A stretch of DNA of 64,000 nt. Origin: Bos javanicus. Taxonomy: Eukaryota > Chordata > Mammalia > Artiodactyla > Bovidae. This document shows positions 11,446 through 22,540 of this stretch, one piece after another. The stretch's first letter is position 1; every line of letters begins with the position of its first letter. The translations under genes were made by a program, and so were the position numbers. The notes under the pieces were generated by a model. The model saw only the letters and a list, made by a program, of their open reading frames with translations, was not told the DNA's origin and did no database searches. The stretch covers positions 5,679,692-5,743,691 of the forward strand of contig NC_083871.1 of the NCBI RefSeq assembly GCF_032452875.1, given 5' to 3'.

Positions 11446-11666
11446 TTTACATTTCTGTGTATTGTAGCTCAGAGGTTAAAGCGTCTGCCTGCAATGCAGG
11501 AGACCTGGGTTTGATCCCTGGGTCTGGAAAATCCTATGGAGAAGAAAATGGCAACCCACTCCAGTATTCTTGCCTGGAGAATCTCATGGATGGAGGAGCC
11601 TGCTGGGCTACAGTCCACAGGGTCACAAATAGTCGGACACGACTGAGCAACTTAACTTTCACTTTC
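11446..11666 (+). mobile_element. Bov-tA SINE inside L1 ORF2
   Basis: tRNA-like head GTAGCTCAGAGGTTAAAGCG and GAGACCTGGGTTTGATCCCT, then the Bov-A body to GTCGGACACGACTGAGCAAC. A perfect 11-bp duplication ATGGTGTTAGA flanks it at 11435-11445 and 11667-11677. The usual GGCTTCCCTGGT start is replaced by a TTTACATTTCTG segment. Confidence 0.93.
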
Positions 11667-12047
11667 ATGGTGTTAGAAAGTGTTCTAGTTTCATTCTTTT
11701 ACAAGCGGTTGACCAGTTTTCCCAGCACCACTTGTTAAAGAGATTGTCTTTTGTCCATTGGATATTCTTGCCTCCTTTGTCAAACATAAGGTGTCCATAG
11801 GTGTGTGGATTTATCTCTGGGCTTTCTATGTTGTCCCATTGACCTATATTTCTGTCTTTGTGCCAGTACCACACTGTCTTGATGACTGTAGCTCTGTAGT
11901 ATAGTCTGAAGTCTGGCAGGTTGATTCCTCCAGTTCCATTCTTGTTTCTCAAGATTGCTTTGGCTATTCGAGTTTTTTGTATTTCCATACAAATTGTGAA
12001 ATTCTTTGTTCTAGTTCTCTGAAAAATACTGTTGGTAGCTTGATAGG

Positions 12048-12189
12048 TTGAGAAGGAAATGGCAACCCACTCCAGTGTTCTTGCCTGGAGAATCCCAGGG
12101 ACAGGGGAGCCTGGTGGGCTGCCGTCTATGGGGTCGCATAGAGTTGGACACGACTGAAGTGACTTAGCAGCTGCAGCAGCAGCAGCAGC
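12048..12189 (+). mobile_element. Bov-A monomer SINE with (AGC)n tail
   Basis: Single Bov-A unit from GAGAAGGAAATGGCAACCCA to GACACGACTGAAGTGACTTA, followed by about six AGC/CAG repeats. Flanked by AGCTTGATAGG at 12037-12047 and 12190-12200, a perfect 11-bp duplication. The trinucleotide tail is a ready-made microsatellite. Confidence 0.93.
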
Positions 12190-14744
12190 AGCTTGATAGG
12201 GATTTCATTGAATCTATAGATTGCTTTGGGTAGTATACTCATTTTCACTATATTGACTCTTTTGATCCATGAACATGGTATATTTCTCCATCTGTTTGTG
12301 TCATCTTTGATGACAGTGTTTTATAGTTTTCTATATATAGGTTTTTTGTTTCTTTAGGTAGATTTATTCATAAGTATTTTATTCTTTTCATTGCAATGGT
12401 GAATGTAATTGTTTCCTTAATTTCTCTTTCTGTTTTCTCATTGTTAGTGTATAGGAGTGAAAGGGATTTCTGTGTGTTAATTTTTTATCCTGCAACTTTA
12501 CTATATTCATTGATTAGCTCTAGTAATTTTCTGGTGGAGTCTTTAGGGTTTTCTATGTAGAGGATCATGTCATCTGCAAACGATGAGAGTTTTACTTCTT
12601 CTTTTCCAATCTGGATTCCTTTTCTTTTTCTTCTCTGATTGCTGGGGCTAAAACTTCCAAAACTATGTTGAACAGTAGTGGTGACAGTGGGCACCCTTGT
12701 CTTGTTCCTGACTTTAGGGGAAATGCTTTCAATTTTTCACCATTGAGGATAATGTTTGCTGTGGGTTTATCATAAATGGCTTTTATTTTGCTGAGGTATG
12801 TTCCTTCTATGCCTGCTTTCTGAAGGTTTTTTTTTTTTTTTTTTATCATAAATGGATGTTGAATTTTGTCAAAGGCTTTCTCTGCATCTATTGAGATAAT
12901 CATATGGTTTTTATTTTTCAATTTGTTAATGTGGTGTATCACATTGATTGATTTGCGAATATTGAAGAATCCTTGCATCCTCAGGATAAAGTCCACTTGG
13001 TCATGATGTACAATCTTCTTAATGTGTTGTTGGATTCTGTTTGCTACAATTTTGTTAAGGATTTTTGCATCTATGTTCATCAGTGATATTGGCCTGTAGT
13101 TTTCTTTTTTTGTGGCATCTTTGTCTGGTTTTGGTATTAAGGTGATGGTGGCCTCATAGAGTGAGTTTGAAAGTTTACCTTCCTCTCCAATTTTCTGGAA
13201 GAGTTTGAGTAGGATAGGTGTTAACTTTTCTCTAAATTTTTGGTAGAATTCACCTGTGAAGCCGTCTGGTCCTGGGCTTTTGTTGGCTGGAAGATTTCTG
13301 ATTACAGTTTTGATTTCTGTACTTGTGATGAGTCTGTTGAGATTTTCTATTTTTTCCTGGTTCAGTTTCGGAAAGTTATACTTTTCTAAGAATTTGTCCA
13401 TTTCTCCCAAGTTGTCCATTTTATTGGCATACAGTTGCTGATAGCAGTCTCTTATGATCCTTTGTATTTTTTTTGTGATTGTATTTCTTTGTGATTTCTC
13501 CAATTTCATGTCTAACTTTGAGGATTTGATTCTTCTCCCTTTTTTTCTTGATGAGTATGGCTAATGGTTTGTCTATTTTATTTATCTTCTCGAAGAACCA
13601 GCTTTTAGCTTTGTTGATTTTCGCTATGGTACCCTTTGTTTCTTTTGCAGCTATTTCTGCCCTAATTTTTATGATTTCTTTCCTTCCACTAACCCTGGGG
13701 TTCTTCATTTCTTCTTTTTCTAGTTGCTTTAGGTGTCAAGTTAGGTTATTTATTTGATTTTTCTCTTGTTTCTTGAGGTAAGCTTGTATTGCTATGATCC
13801 TTCCCCTTAGCATTGCTTTTACTGAATCCCATAGGTTTTGGGTTGTTGTGTTTTTATTTTCATTCGTTTATATGCATATTTTTATTTCTTTTTTGGTTTA
13901 TTCTGTGATTTGTTGGTTATTCAGAAGCGTGTTGTTTAGCCTCCATATGTTTGTATTTTTAATAGTTTTTTTTTTTTCCTGTAATTGACATCTAATCTTA
14001 CTTCATTATGATCAGAAAAGATGCTTGAGATGATTTCAATGTTTTGGGATTTACCAAGGCTAGATTTATGGCCCAGGATGTGATCTATCCTGGAGAAGGT
14101 TCCATGTGCACTTGAGAAAAAGGTGAAATTCATTGTTTTGGGATGAAATGTCCTATCGATAGCAATCATGTCTAACTAGTCCATTGTATCATTTAAAGTT
14201 TGTGTTTCCTTGCTAATTTTCTGTTTAGTTGATCTATCCATAGGTGTGAGTTGGGTATTAAAGTCTCCCACTATTTTCTGTTACTGTTAATTTTCCCTTT
14301 CATACTTGTTAGCATTTGCCTTACATATTGCAGTGCTCCTATGTTGGGTGCATGTATATTTATAATTGTTATATGTTCTTCTTGGACTGGTCTTTTGATC
14401 ATCATGGAGTGTCCTTTGTTGTCTCTTTTCACAGACTTTATTTCAAAGTCTATTTTATCTGATATGAATATTGCTACTCCTGCTTTCTTTTGGTCTCTAT
14501 TTGCATGAAATATCTTTTTCCAGCCCTTCACTTTCAGTCTGTATGTGTCCTTTGTTTTGAGGTGGCTCTCTTGTAGACAGCATATATAGGGGTCTTGTTT
14601 TTGTATCTATTCAGCCAGTCTTTGTCTTTTGGTTGGGGCATTCAACCCATTTACATTTAAGGTAATTATTGATAAGTATGATCCTGTTGCCATTTACTTT
14701 GTTGTTTTGGGATCGAGTTTATACACCTTTTCTGTGTTTCCTGT

Positions 14745-15960
14745 CTAAAGAAGATCCTTTAGCATTTGTTGAAGAGCTAGTTTGGTGGTGATGAATTCTC
14801 TCAGCTTTTGCTTGTTTGTAAAGCTTTTGATTTCTCCTTCATATTTGAATGAGATTCTTGCTGGGTACAGTAATCTGGGTTGTAGGTTTTTCTCTTTCAT
14901 CACTTTAAGTATGTCCTGCCATTCCCTTCTAGCTTGAAGAGTTTCTATTGAAAGATCAGCTGTTATCCTTATGGAAATCCACTTGTGTGTTATTTGTTGT
15001 TTTTCCCTTGCTGCTTTTAATATTTAGTCTTTGTGTTTGATATTCATTAATTTTATTAATATGTGTCTTTGGGTGTTTTGCCTTGGGTTTGTCTTATTTG
15101 GGACTCTCTGGGTTTCTTGGACTTGGGTGGCTATTTCCTTCCCCATTTTAGGGAAGTTTTCAACTATTATCTCCTCAAGTATTTTCTCATGGCCTTTCTG
15201 TCTTCTTCTTCTGAGATGCCTATGATTCAAATGTTGGGGCATTTCACATTGTCCCAGAGGTCCCTGAGGTTGTCCTTGTTTCTTTTAATTCTTTTTCCTT
15301 TTTTCCTCTCTGCTTCATTTATTTCCAGCAGTCTATCTTCCACCTCACTTATCCTATCTTCTGCCTCAGTTATTCTACTGTTGGTTCCCTCCAGAGTGTT
15401 TTTTATCTCAGTTATTGCATTATTCATTATTGATTGACTTTTTTCTTTTTCTAAGTCCTTGTTAAACTTTTCTTGCCTCTTCTCAAATCTTGTCTCCAGA
15501 CTATTTATCTGTAACTCCATTTTGTTTTCAAGATTTTGGATCATTTTTACTATCATTATTCTGAATTCTGTTTCAGGTAGACTTCCTATCTCCTCCCCTT
15601 TTGTTTGGTTTGGTGGGCATTTATCATGTTCCTTTACCCGCTAAATATTTCTCTTCCTTTTCATCTTGTTTAGATTGCTGTGTTTGGGGTGGCCTTTCTG
15701 TATGCTGGAAGTTTGTGGTTCCTTTTTATTGTGGAGGTTCCTCCCTGTGGGTGGGGTTGGACAAGTGGGTTGTCAAGATTTCCTGGTTAGGGAAGCTTGT
15801 GTCGGTGTTCTTGTGGGTGAGATGGATCTCTTCTCTCTGGAGTGCAATGAAGTGTCCAGGAGTGAGTTTTGAGGTGTCTGTGGGTTTGGTGTGACTTTTG
15901 GCCACCTGTATTTTAATGCTCACGGTTATGTTCCTGCATTGTTGGAGAATTTTCATGGTA
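14745..15960 (-). pseudogene. L1 ORF1 remnant (RNA-binding coiled-coil protein)
   Basis: ORF1 protein coats L1 RNA as a trimer. The 110-codon frame at 15227-15556 on the minus strand shows the heptad-rich coiled coil (ITEAEDRISEVEDRLLEINE) followed by the start of the RRM domain (LRDLWDNVKCPNI). A frameshift moves the RRM continuation to the frame at 15024-15242 (ILEEIIVENFPKMGKE). C-terminal sequence continues downstream only in pieces. The N-terminal limit is unclear; a 76-codon frame lies at 15726-15956. Confidence 0.85.
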
Positions 15961-16196
15961 TGTCTTGCTCTGGAACTTGTTGGCTCTTGGGTGGAGCTTG
16001 GTTCAGTGTAAGTATGGAGGCTTTTTGCATGAGCTCTTGTCGATTAATGTTCCATGGAGTCAGGAGTTTTCTGGTGTTCTCAAGTTTTCAATTTAAGCCT
16101 CCTGCCTCTGGCTTTCAGTCTTATTTTTACAGTAGCCTCAAAACTTCTCCATCCATACAGCACTGATGATAAAACATCTAGATTAATGGTGAAAAG

Positions 16197-16630
16197 ATTC
16201 TCCACAATGAGGGACACCCAGAGAGGTTCACAGAGTTACATGGAGAAGAGAAGAGGGAGAAGGGGGATAGAGGTGACCAGGAGGAGAAGAGGGGGTGTCA
16301 AAAGGAGAGAGAGAAATCAAGCCAGTAGTCACTTCCCTACATGCTCTCCACAGTCTGGATCCCTCAGAGATGTTCACAGAGTTACACAAAGAAGAGAAGA
16401 GAGAGGAAGGAGATAGAGGTGACCAGGAGGAGAAGAGGGGGAGTCAAAAGGAGAGAGACAGATCTAGCCAATAATCAGTTCTCTAAGTGTTCTCTACAGC
16501 CTAGAACACCCAAAGAGAGTCACAGAGTTGGGTAGAGAAGAGAAGGGGAGGGAGGAGATAGAGGTGACCTGGGGGAGAAAAAGGAAAATCAAAAGGGGGA
16601 GAGAGCAATCAAGCCAGTAATCACACTCCT
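16197..16630 (-). repeat. Tandem repeats in the L1 5' UTR (about 145 bp, three units)
   Basis: Three units start near 16197, 16340 and 16489. Each contains TCACAGAGTT, a GAAGAGAAG block, GATAGAGGTGACC, a purine-rich GGAGAAGAGGGGG stretch, a GTCAAAAGG-type block and a CAATCA/CAAGCCAGTA spacer. They lie in the 5' UTR of the reverse-oriented L1, where promoter repeats are expected. The plus-strand frames of up to 120 codons across them are by-products of purine-rich repeats. Confidence 0.85.
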
Positions 16631-18649
16631 AAGTAAAAATGGGTACTGAAGACTGGATTCTTAAAGGTAGAATGTTGATAACAAATACCAAAAAGCAAAG
16701 ATTAAAAATCTAGAGTAGAGGTTGGACTCTCAAAAATATAATATTTAAAAAATCACAAAAATTATAAAATATATATAATTTGGTTTAAAAATAGGGTCTT
16801 TTTTGGCAAGGTAATAGGTTATAAAAATGAAAATTAAAGGAGTAATAAAGAACTTAAAAATTAAAATATTTTTTAAATTAAAAAATGATAATAGTAAAAT
16901 ATATCTAGGAATTTCTCTGGAGCTGTTTGAGGAGAGTGTGGGGTCAGTTCAGTTTCAGATAGTTCCTTGCTCCAGCTTATACTTCTCAGGGTCTATAGGC
17001 CCCTTCCAATGTAGTCAGTGCTAACCACAAGGTTTTAATCTGTTGTACCTGTCACTTCCAAAGCAGGTCCCTCTTCTTTGTTTATTTTGGCTTCCTCCAT
17101 TTGGAAGTCTCTTCAGTGTCTAATTTCCACCCTGACACAAGTGGGTGAAGGTGGTCACTTACTTAGGCTCACTTGTTCAGTTTTGCTGTGGGGAGGGAGG
17201 AACACTGCAAACAAATATCACTGGCATGTGTGGGGAGTGCTCGCAGTGTTTCAGCCACACTGGGTTTGCCCCCACTCACAGCGTGTATGCTTTCCCGGTC
17301 TAAACTGCTCAGGCTCCAGGTTGCTCTGCAGGGGAATTGTCTAAAATGAGCTCTAGGTTGCATGCCCTTCCCAGGTCTAAACCACTCAGGTTCAGGTTCT
17401 CGGGTACTCCACAAAGGCACAGACTCGGTTGGGCCTGCGTTTCTGTGCCCTTCCCTGGTCCGAGCAGCTCAGGCGACCAGGTGCTTGGTGAGCGCACTCT
17501 CCCAAGTGTGTGGTGCGTTTTATCACCTCCCTGGTCCTATTCGCTTGTTTTCCTGGGTGTGCAGCGGGAGTGCCATCTTAGGAGTGCTGTGTGTCTCCTC
17601 TGGGGAGCTGATCTCTGAGTGCAACCCTCCTGGCAGATGTCAACCATCCAGGATTCCAGGAAGACTTGGTTGGCAACTAGGAGACTGCTCACAATTTGGT
17701 GGAGAATGCCGTCTCTGGGGCTGAGACTGCCCCTCGCCTTCCGGCTCTGGCTGGCACGCACCTGCCTCTCTGCCTCTGGCAGAGGGAGGGGCTGGTCCAC
17801 AGACGGCTAGCTCTCCTTTGTTATTTGCTCAATCTTTTGTTCTGTGAGCAGGCCAGGCTGTGCCTTTGAGCTTTTCGTGGGAAAGTTCTTTTTTTTTTTT
17901 CCCTCTCTCTGGCTATCCCACAATTTGTGTTGTTATCTCATGTTATCTCCCTCAGATTGTCCTCAGGGCATTCAGGCCAGGTCCTTACCCTAAGCAATGC
18001 AGCCCGCACCTCCCTATTCAGCCCCCACTTGCTGGTGGCGGACACGAGCTTCTGGGCTATTTCTCCACTGGGAGTTGCAGTTAGGCACATAATCTGTGGG
18101 GTTTTTTGTTTTTTGCCTTTTTCCTCCCTGTTATGTCCCCCTCTGAAATTCCAAAACTCCCCACAGACCCACCGGTGAGAGGGTTTCCTGGTGTTTGGAA
18201 ACTTCTCCTCCTTTATGACTCCCTCCCCAGGATGGGCCTCTGTCTTTTGTTTCTTTTGTCTGTCTTTTTATCTATTTTGTCCTACCTCCTTTTGAAGAGA
18301 ACGAGCTGTCTTTCTGGGTGCCTGGTGTCCTCCACCAGCGTTCAGAAGTTGCTCAATGTTCAAAGGATCTTTCGATGAATTTGTGTGGGAGAAACTGGTC
18401 TCCCCATCCTATTCCTCTGCTTCTTAGGACTGCCGCCGATAGCAGAATTCTTATTGGAAAGGTATAAGTGACTAGACAGTGGAGTAACATCTTTAAAATA
18501 TTAAAAGAAAAACCTGCCAATCTAGATTTCTATACCCAACAAAGATGATTACTGAAAAGAAAATAAATAACATTTTGGTTATAAACGCCTTAAAAAAAAT
18601 GATACCAGGTGGAAATCTATATCTACACATAATAATGAGCCTCTCTAGA

Positions 18650-18842
18650 ACACTGATGCTGGGAAATATTGAGGGCAGGAAGAGAAGAGGACGACAGAGG
18701 ATGAGATGGTTGGATGGCATCACCAACTCAATGGACATGGGCTTGGTAGACTCTGGCAGTTGGTGATGGATAGGGAGGCCTGGCATGCTGTGGTTCATGG
18801 GGTCACAAAGAGTCGGACATGACTGAGCAACTGAACTGAGAA
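18650..18842 (+). mobile_element. BovB 3' fragment
   Basis: Runs from ACACTGATGCTGGGAAATAT to the BovB terminus GAGCAACTGAACTGAG, inside the L1M. A 73-codon frame at 18545-18766 carries RKRRGRQRMRWLDGITNSM from the BovB C-terminus. Confidence 0.92.
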
Positions 18843-19505
18843 ATAATAAATATGTGTGTAAATTAAAAATGATTTTTTTCTTAAAGTTTAAATATCTCTA
18901 AAAGATAAATGACTGCTTAAGCTGACATAATAACAATGTAGTGAGGATTTTATAACATATGTAGAAGTAAAATGTGCAAGAATAGCCTGAAGAGCTAATA
19001 ACAATAACACTAGTATCATAAAAATAGAATTTAAGAGAAAAATTGCTATTAGACACAAAAGGATCATCCACCAAAAATGAATAACAAATATAAACACATA
19101 TAAACCTAGCAAGAGAACCTCACACATAAAGCAAGGACTGAAAGAACTGAAAGGAGAAACAGACATTTCAACAATAATAATTGAGAGCTTTGTTACTCCA
19201 CTTTCAACAATGGATTAAACAACCTGACAAAATCAATAAGAAAAAAGAAGACTAAAACCACACTCCAAAGCAACCAGATCTCACAGACACCTTGTGAACC
19301 CTCCATCCAACAACCACTATATACATGTTCTTCTCAAGTCCTATGAACAGTCTCCAGTTAGAATTTTTCAAGTTGGGCTATAAATTAAATCTAAATAGAA
19401 TTTAAAGGGTTGAAATCATGCAAAGTACACTCTCTGACCAAAATAGAATGCAACTAGAAATGAATAACAGATGGGAATTTGAGCGCTTCACAAATATGCA
19501 GAAAA

Positions 19506-20510
19506 GCATTTTGGAATAATTTTAGATTTACAGAAAAGTTGCCAAGATAATACAGGGACTTCCTATATACCCTTTACCAAGTTTTCCCAAGTTGTTAAAA
19601 TCTTTCACAACTATGGGATGTTTGTCACAACTAGGAATTCAGCATTGGGGCAAACTGCATATTGCATGAAACTGCAGATGTCATTTGGATTTCACCAATT
19701 TTTCCATTAATGTCTTTTTTCTGTCCCAAAATCCCATCCAGGATTTCATCAGGCTTTCAATCTCCTACATCCCTCCAATCTGTAAGACTTTCTCAGACTT
19801 TCCTTGTTTTTTAAGACCATCAATCACCCTTTTGAAGAGTGCTGGTCACGAATTTTATATGATGGCCATCAAGTTGAGTTTGTCTGATGTTCTTCAAGAT
19901 TAGACTGGGGCTGTGTTTTTGGAAAGAATCCCACAGAAATTAAGTGTCCTCACACATCCTGTCAGGGGTCATTGACATCAACATGATGTGTCACTGCTGA
20001 GGTTGACCTTGACCTGGGGTATGTGGGGTCTGCCAGGTTTGTCCACTGGAAAGTTACCATGTTTTCCTTTCCAAACTCTCAGAGGAGGTGAGTCTGTGGT
20101 TTTATAGAGGCACTGAATTTTAAAAACTTACAGCACCTGTATCCCCTTTTTATTTTATTTTTTTGAGGCATCCAAGGGCATATGTACTAGGGTGCTCAGA
20201 CTTGTCTCACATTCAAGGGGAGGGAAATTAGGCTCCACCACCTCCTAGAGGAGAAAGTAACTACACAGGACTCCTTTCTAGTGTTTGGAGTTCTTCAGTA
20301 AGAACTTGTCTCTTCTCCCCTTACTTACTTACGCACTCATTTTTTTACTTTTTTTTTTTTTTTGTCATCAGTGGAAACTCACGGATTGATCTGGCTTTGG
20401 CCATGCAGTACTCTTTCGGAATGACTCTTATGTCTTTTTGACATGTTCCCACCTTTCTTTCATTTTCCAAGTGTGCCTTTACTTTGGATACCATAAGATG
20501 CTCCAGGGAT
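19506..20510 (+). mobile_element. Ancient L1-type 3' UTR repeat
   Basis: Recognisable blocks of a widespread ancient L1-type repeat: GGAATAATTTTAGATTTACA, CCAAGTTTTCCCAAGTTGTT, TTGAAGAGTGCTGGTCACGA, GAGTTTGTCTGATGTTCTTC and TGACCTTGACCTGGGG. The copy is diverged, with a T-rich run at 20350-20363. I am unsure of the subfamily and whether it belongs to the preceding L1M. Confidence 0.6.
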
Positions 20511-20520
20511 CCAGTCAAGG

Positions 20521-20735
20521 GAAAGAAAAGTGTTAGTCACTCAGTTGTGTCCAACTCTTTACAACCCCATGGACTGTAGCCCACCAGGCTCCTCTGTCCT
20601 TGGGATTCTCCAGACAACAATATTGGAGTGGGTACCTATTCTTTTCTCCAGGGGAATCTTCCTGATCCAGGGATTGAACCTGGGTGTCCTAGATTGCAGG
20701 CAGATTCTTTACCATCTGAGCCACCAGGGAAGCCC
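20521..20735 (-). mobile_element. Bov-tA SINE
   Basis: Minus-strand SINE with head GGGGGCTTCCCTGGTGGCTC and body through CAATATTGTTGTCTGGAGAA. Flanked by CCAGTCAAGG (20511-20520) and CCAGTTAAGG (20736-20745), a 10-bp duplication with one change. Confidence 0.93.
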
Positions 20736-20745
20736 CCAGTTAAGG

Positions 20746-21321
20746 CAGGAGGCTGCAATTGCTTTCCCTGATATAACTGAGGTCCTGCCTATTCCCAGGA
20801 GTCCCTGAAGAGGAGTTTCAAGATGGTGGATACCATGGCTTCAACTTTTCTACATCTCCACAGATTTTGCAGAGGATGGAGTACATGCTATAGTTACTAG
20901 CTACTCTGATACAGACTCCACTTCTTGTGCATTCCCTAGTCAGTGATTGATAAAAGTTCATTGATGGATTGGAACCAAAAAGGTAGAGGAGGACCAACTC
21001 CTAGGGAGCAGATCCCTTGCTGCCCCTCTGCCTCATGCCACCAGGACCCAGTGTTTTTCTTTAAAAAAAAAAAAAAACACTTAAATCTATTACCATACCA
21101 TAGCCAACAACACATTTGCCAATATATCCATCAAAGTGTGATCTCAAATTCAGCATCACTTTAATAGTGAGGAGCAAAGAGAACTCTAACCCCTTCTTAG
21201 CCATACAATGCAAATCACAATGTAATTAATGTTTTGGGCAGCTTTTTCACATCACTGACTAAGACTGAGCTTGTGGAAATTAAGTCCTATGAGGCTTTTT
21301 CATGTACTGTTATTGCCTTTT
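20746..21321. other. Unassigned DNA
   Basis: No repeat family or coding domain recognised. A 15-base A run lies near 21063-21077. Confidence 0.5.
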
Positions 21322-21420
21322 GGGGTTTTAAGTTGAACTACAGTTGATTTATAATGTTGTGTTGGTTTCAGGAGTACAGCAAAGTGATTCAGCTGTGTGT
21401 GTGTGTGTGCGTGTGTGTTC
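21322..21420 (-). mobile_element. L1 3' end with (TG)n run
   Basis: Plus-strand text GTTGAACTACAGTTGATTTA and GTACAGCAAAGTGATTCAGC is the reverse complement of the artiodactyl L1 3' end. It is followed by (TG)n with one C interruption at about 21394-21418. Confidence 0.8.
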
Positions 21421-22194
21421 TCTGTTTTCCCCTTCAACTTTGATAGAATTCATTATTTCAAATATAATTATCTTTTGCCACAATGTAGAGCAGATGTCAG
21501 GAGTATGTGGGCTTATTCTGCCTCTTGTTTAGAATGAGAAGATCTTGATTCTTCATGATTAGAATCAGTGACAATAGATGCCAAGTACCAGTCCTTTGAG
21601 CTATGTTTCCAGTGAAAAAGTCAGGAAGTCCATCACAGCGCAACGGGGCTGCCTGGTGAGTTCTATGTTGGTGAACAGGAGGTGTTGCCCAGATCTCCAT
21701 CTTCTGTCAAAAATAATTTTCAAAAAGCTAGTCTTGTGGTCATGATGGAGAGATTTACAGATGTTCCAAGGAAGCTTTTTGCCTGGAATTTACACAGCAG
21801 AGCACATATTGACTTTGTGTCACTGAGAGCACCAGGATTTATTATTCCTGAAGATGTAATAACCTTGACTTTGGTTTGGTCAATATTTATCTCAGAAGTC
21901 GATAAATTTGCTATAAATTTCAACAAAAGCCAACAGCTTCTGATCCTGGGCTGTGGTCTGCAGAGGACCCCACACACCTTGGCTCTTTTTTGTAGTGAAC
22001 CACTGATCAGACATGTGAAATAGTCTCAGGGATCCTTTGTTTTTAGTGATTTCCATCTGGTTATGACAGCAGAGTTTATCCAAATAATTAAATGTGGGTG
22101 GAAATTACAGACTCTGAATCTTTCTATCTTCTTTTCAATCTTTTTTTCAACTTATGCTTGTTTCTAGTTTTACCTCTTATATTTAATTATATGA
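21421..22194. other. Unassigned segment, possibly an old repeat or relic
   Basis: Moderately open on both strands: 113 codons at 21682-22023 on the plus strand, and 85, 67 and 63 codons on the minus strand. No frame shows a domain I recognise. A minus-strand reading across 21497-22083 is spread over three frames, as in a decayed gene or retroelement, but I cannot name a source. Confidence 0.35.
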
Positions 22195-22275
22195 TCAATT
22201 TTTTTGCTTTACAATGTTCTGTTAGTTTCTGCTGTACAATGAAGTGAATCAGCTTTATGGATACAGATCAATCAT
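22195..22275 (-). mobile_element. L1 3' end fragment
   Basis: GCTTTACAATGTTCTGTTAG and CTGTACAATGAAGTGAATCA are the reverse complement of the L1 3' terminus. Short and non-coding. A 20-base T run follows at 22419-22438. Confidence 0.75.
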
Positions 22276-22540
22276 TTTGACCAAAGGAGCATCTTCTCAG
22301 CCTAGCTTTTTCTAAAGCTGATGTAAATTCCAACCTCACCCCTGGCATGAGCAGGTGACATGTGACCTATTATTCCTGAGCCTGTCACTCAAGGGTTAAT
22401 CTTAACTGCCCCCCTCGCTTTTTTTTTTTTTTTTTTTTGGTAACCAGGACCTGATCTCCTACCAGCCTCTGTGAGCTCAGAACTCTTATTTAGTGTTTTT
22501 TGGTTCAATAGCTTGTCAATGTTTGAAACTATAGAGTACC

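Larger units (their letters stand above)
10476..14560 (-). pseudogene. L1 ORF2 remnant (endonuclease, reverse transcriptase, C-terminal)
   Basis: ORF2 nicks target DNA with an N-terminal endonuclease and primes reverse transcription there. On the minus strand, endonuclease pieces lie at 14271-14531 (INIHAPN motif) and 13936-14169 (RIDHILGHKSSL). The RT core is a 305-codon frame at 12592-13509 with NKSPGPDGFTGEFYQ, IDAEKAFDK and TRQGCPLSPLLFN. The FADD catalytic box is in another frame at 12485-12694, so a frameshift separates it from the core. C-terminal pieces lie at 11665-11988, 10643-10891 and 10476-10661 (YTMEYYSAIKKN). SINEs at 11446-11666 and 12048-12189 interrupt it. Not functional as read. 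Confidence 0.92.
10105..18440 (-). mobile_element. Full-length bovine-type L1 (LINE-1), reverse orientation
   Basis: The element is in reverse orientation: T run and 3' UTR at 10105-10470, ORF2 to about 14560, ORF1 near 14750-15960, then a long 5' UTR to 18440. A perfect 12-bp duplication AGCAGAATTCTT flanks it (10093-10104 and 18441-18452), and L1M sequence is continuous across the gap. The length of 8.3 kb, including two SINEs, fits a full-length bovine L1. ORF1 and ORF2 are broken by frameshifts, so it is not autonomous. It is nonetheless the youngest-looking LINE in the window. Confidence 0.93.
7217..19505 (+). mobile_element. Ancient L1M element, host of several insertions
   Basis: Blocks in L1M order appear on the plus strand: 5' UTR (7217-7344 and 8890-9300; GACCCAGGTGCCAGAAGACT), ORF1-like sequence (about 9400-10092; AAAATTCACAATGTCTGCAT), the ORF1 end (18453-18620; GACAGTGGAGTAACATCTTT) and ORF2 endonuclease-like sequence (19150-19505; GACCAAAATAGAATGCAACT). 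All frames are destroyed. It is interrupted by BovB at 7345-8866, by a full-length bovine L1 at 10105-18440, and by a BovB tail at 18650-18842. Boundaries are approximate. Confidence 0.75.

Noticed and set aside
11459..11530. tRNA gene (TAGCTCAGAGGTTAAAGCG ... GTTTGATCC)
   Set aside because: It is the tRNA-derived head of a Bov-tA SINE flanked by a target-site duplication. The same applies to all similar tRNA-like stretches in the window.
16054..16535. Arginine-rich plus-strand frames of 120 and 64 codons
   Set aside because: They arise from purine-rich tandem repeats in the L1 5' UTR and lie antisense to the element.
21682..22023. 113-codon plus-strand frame
   Set aside because: No recognised domain, and the opposite strand is equally open; no basis for choosing it as a gene.
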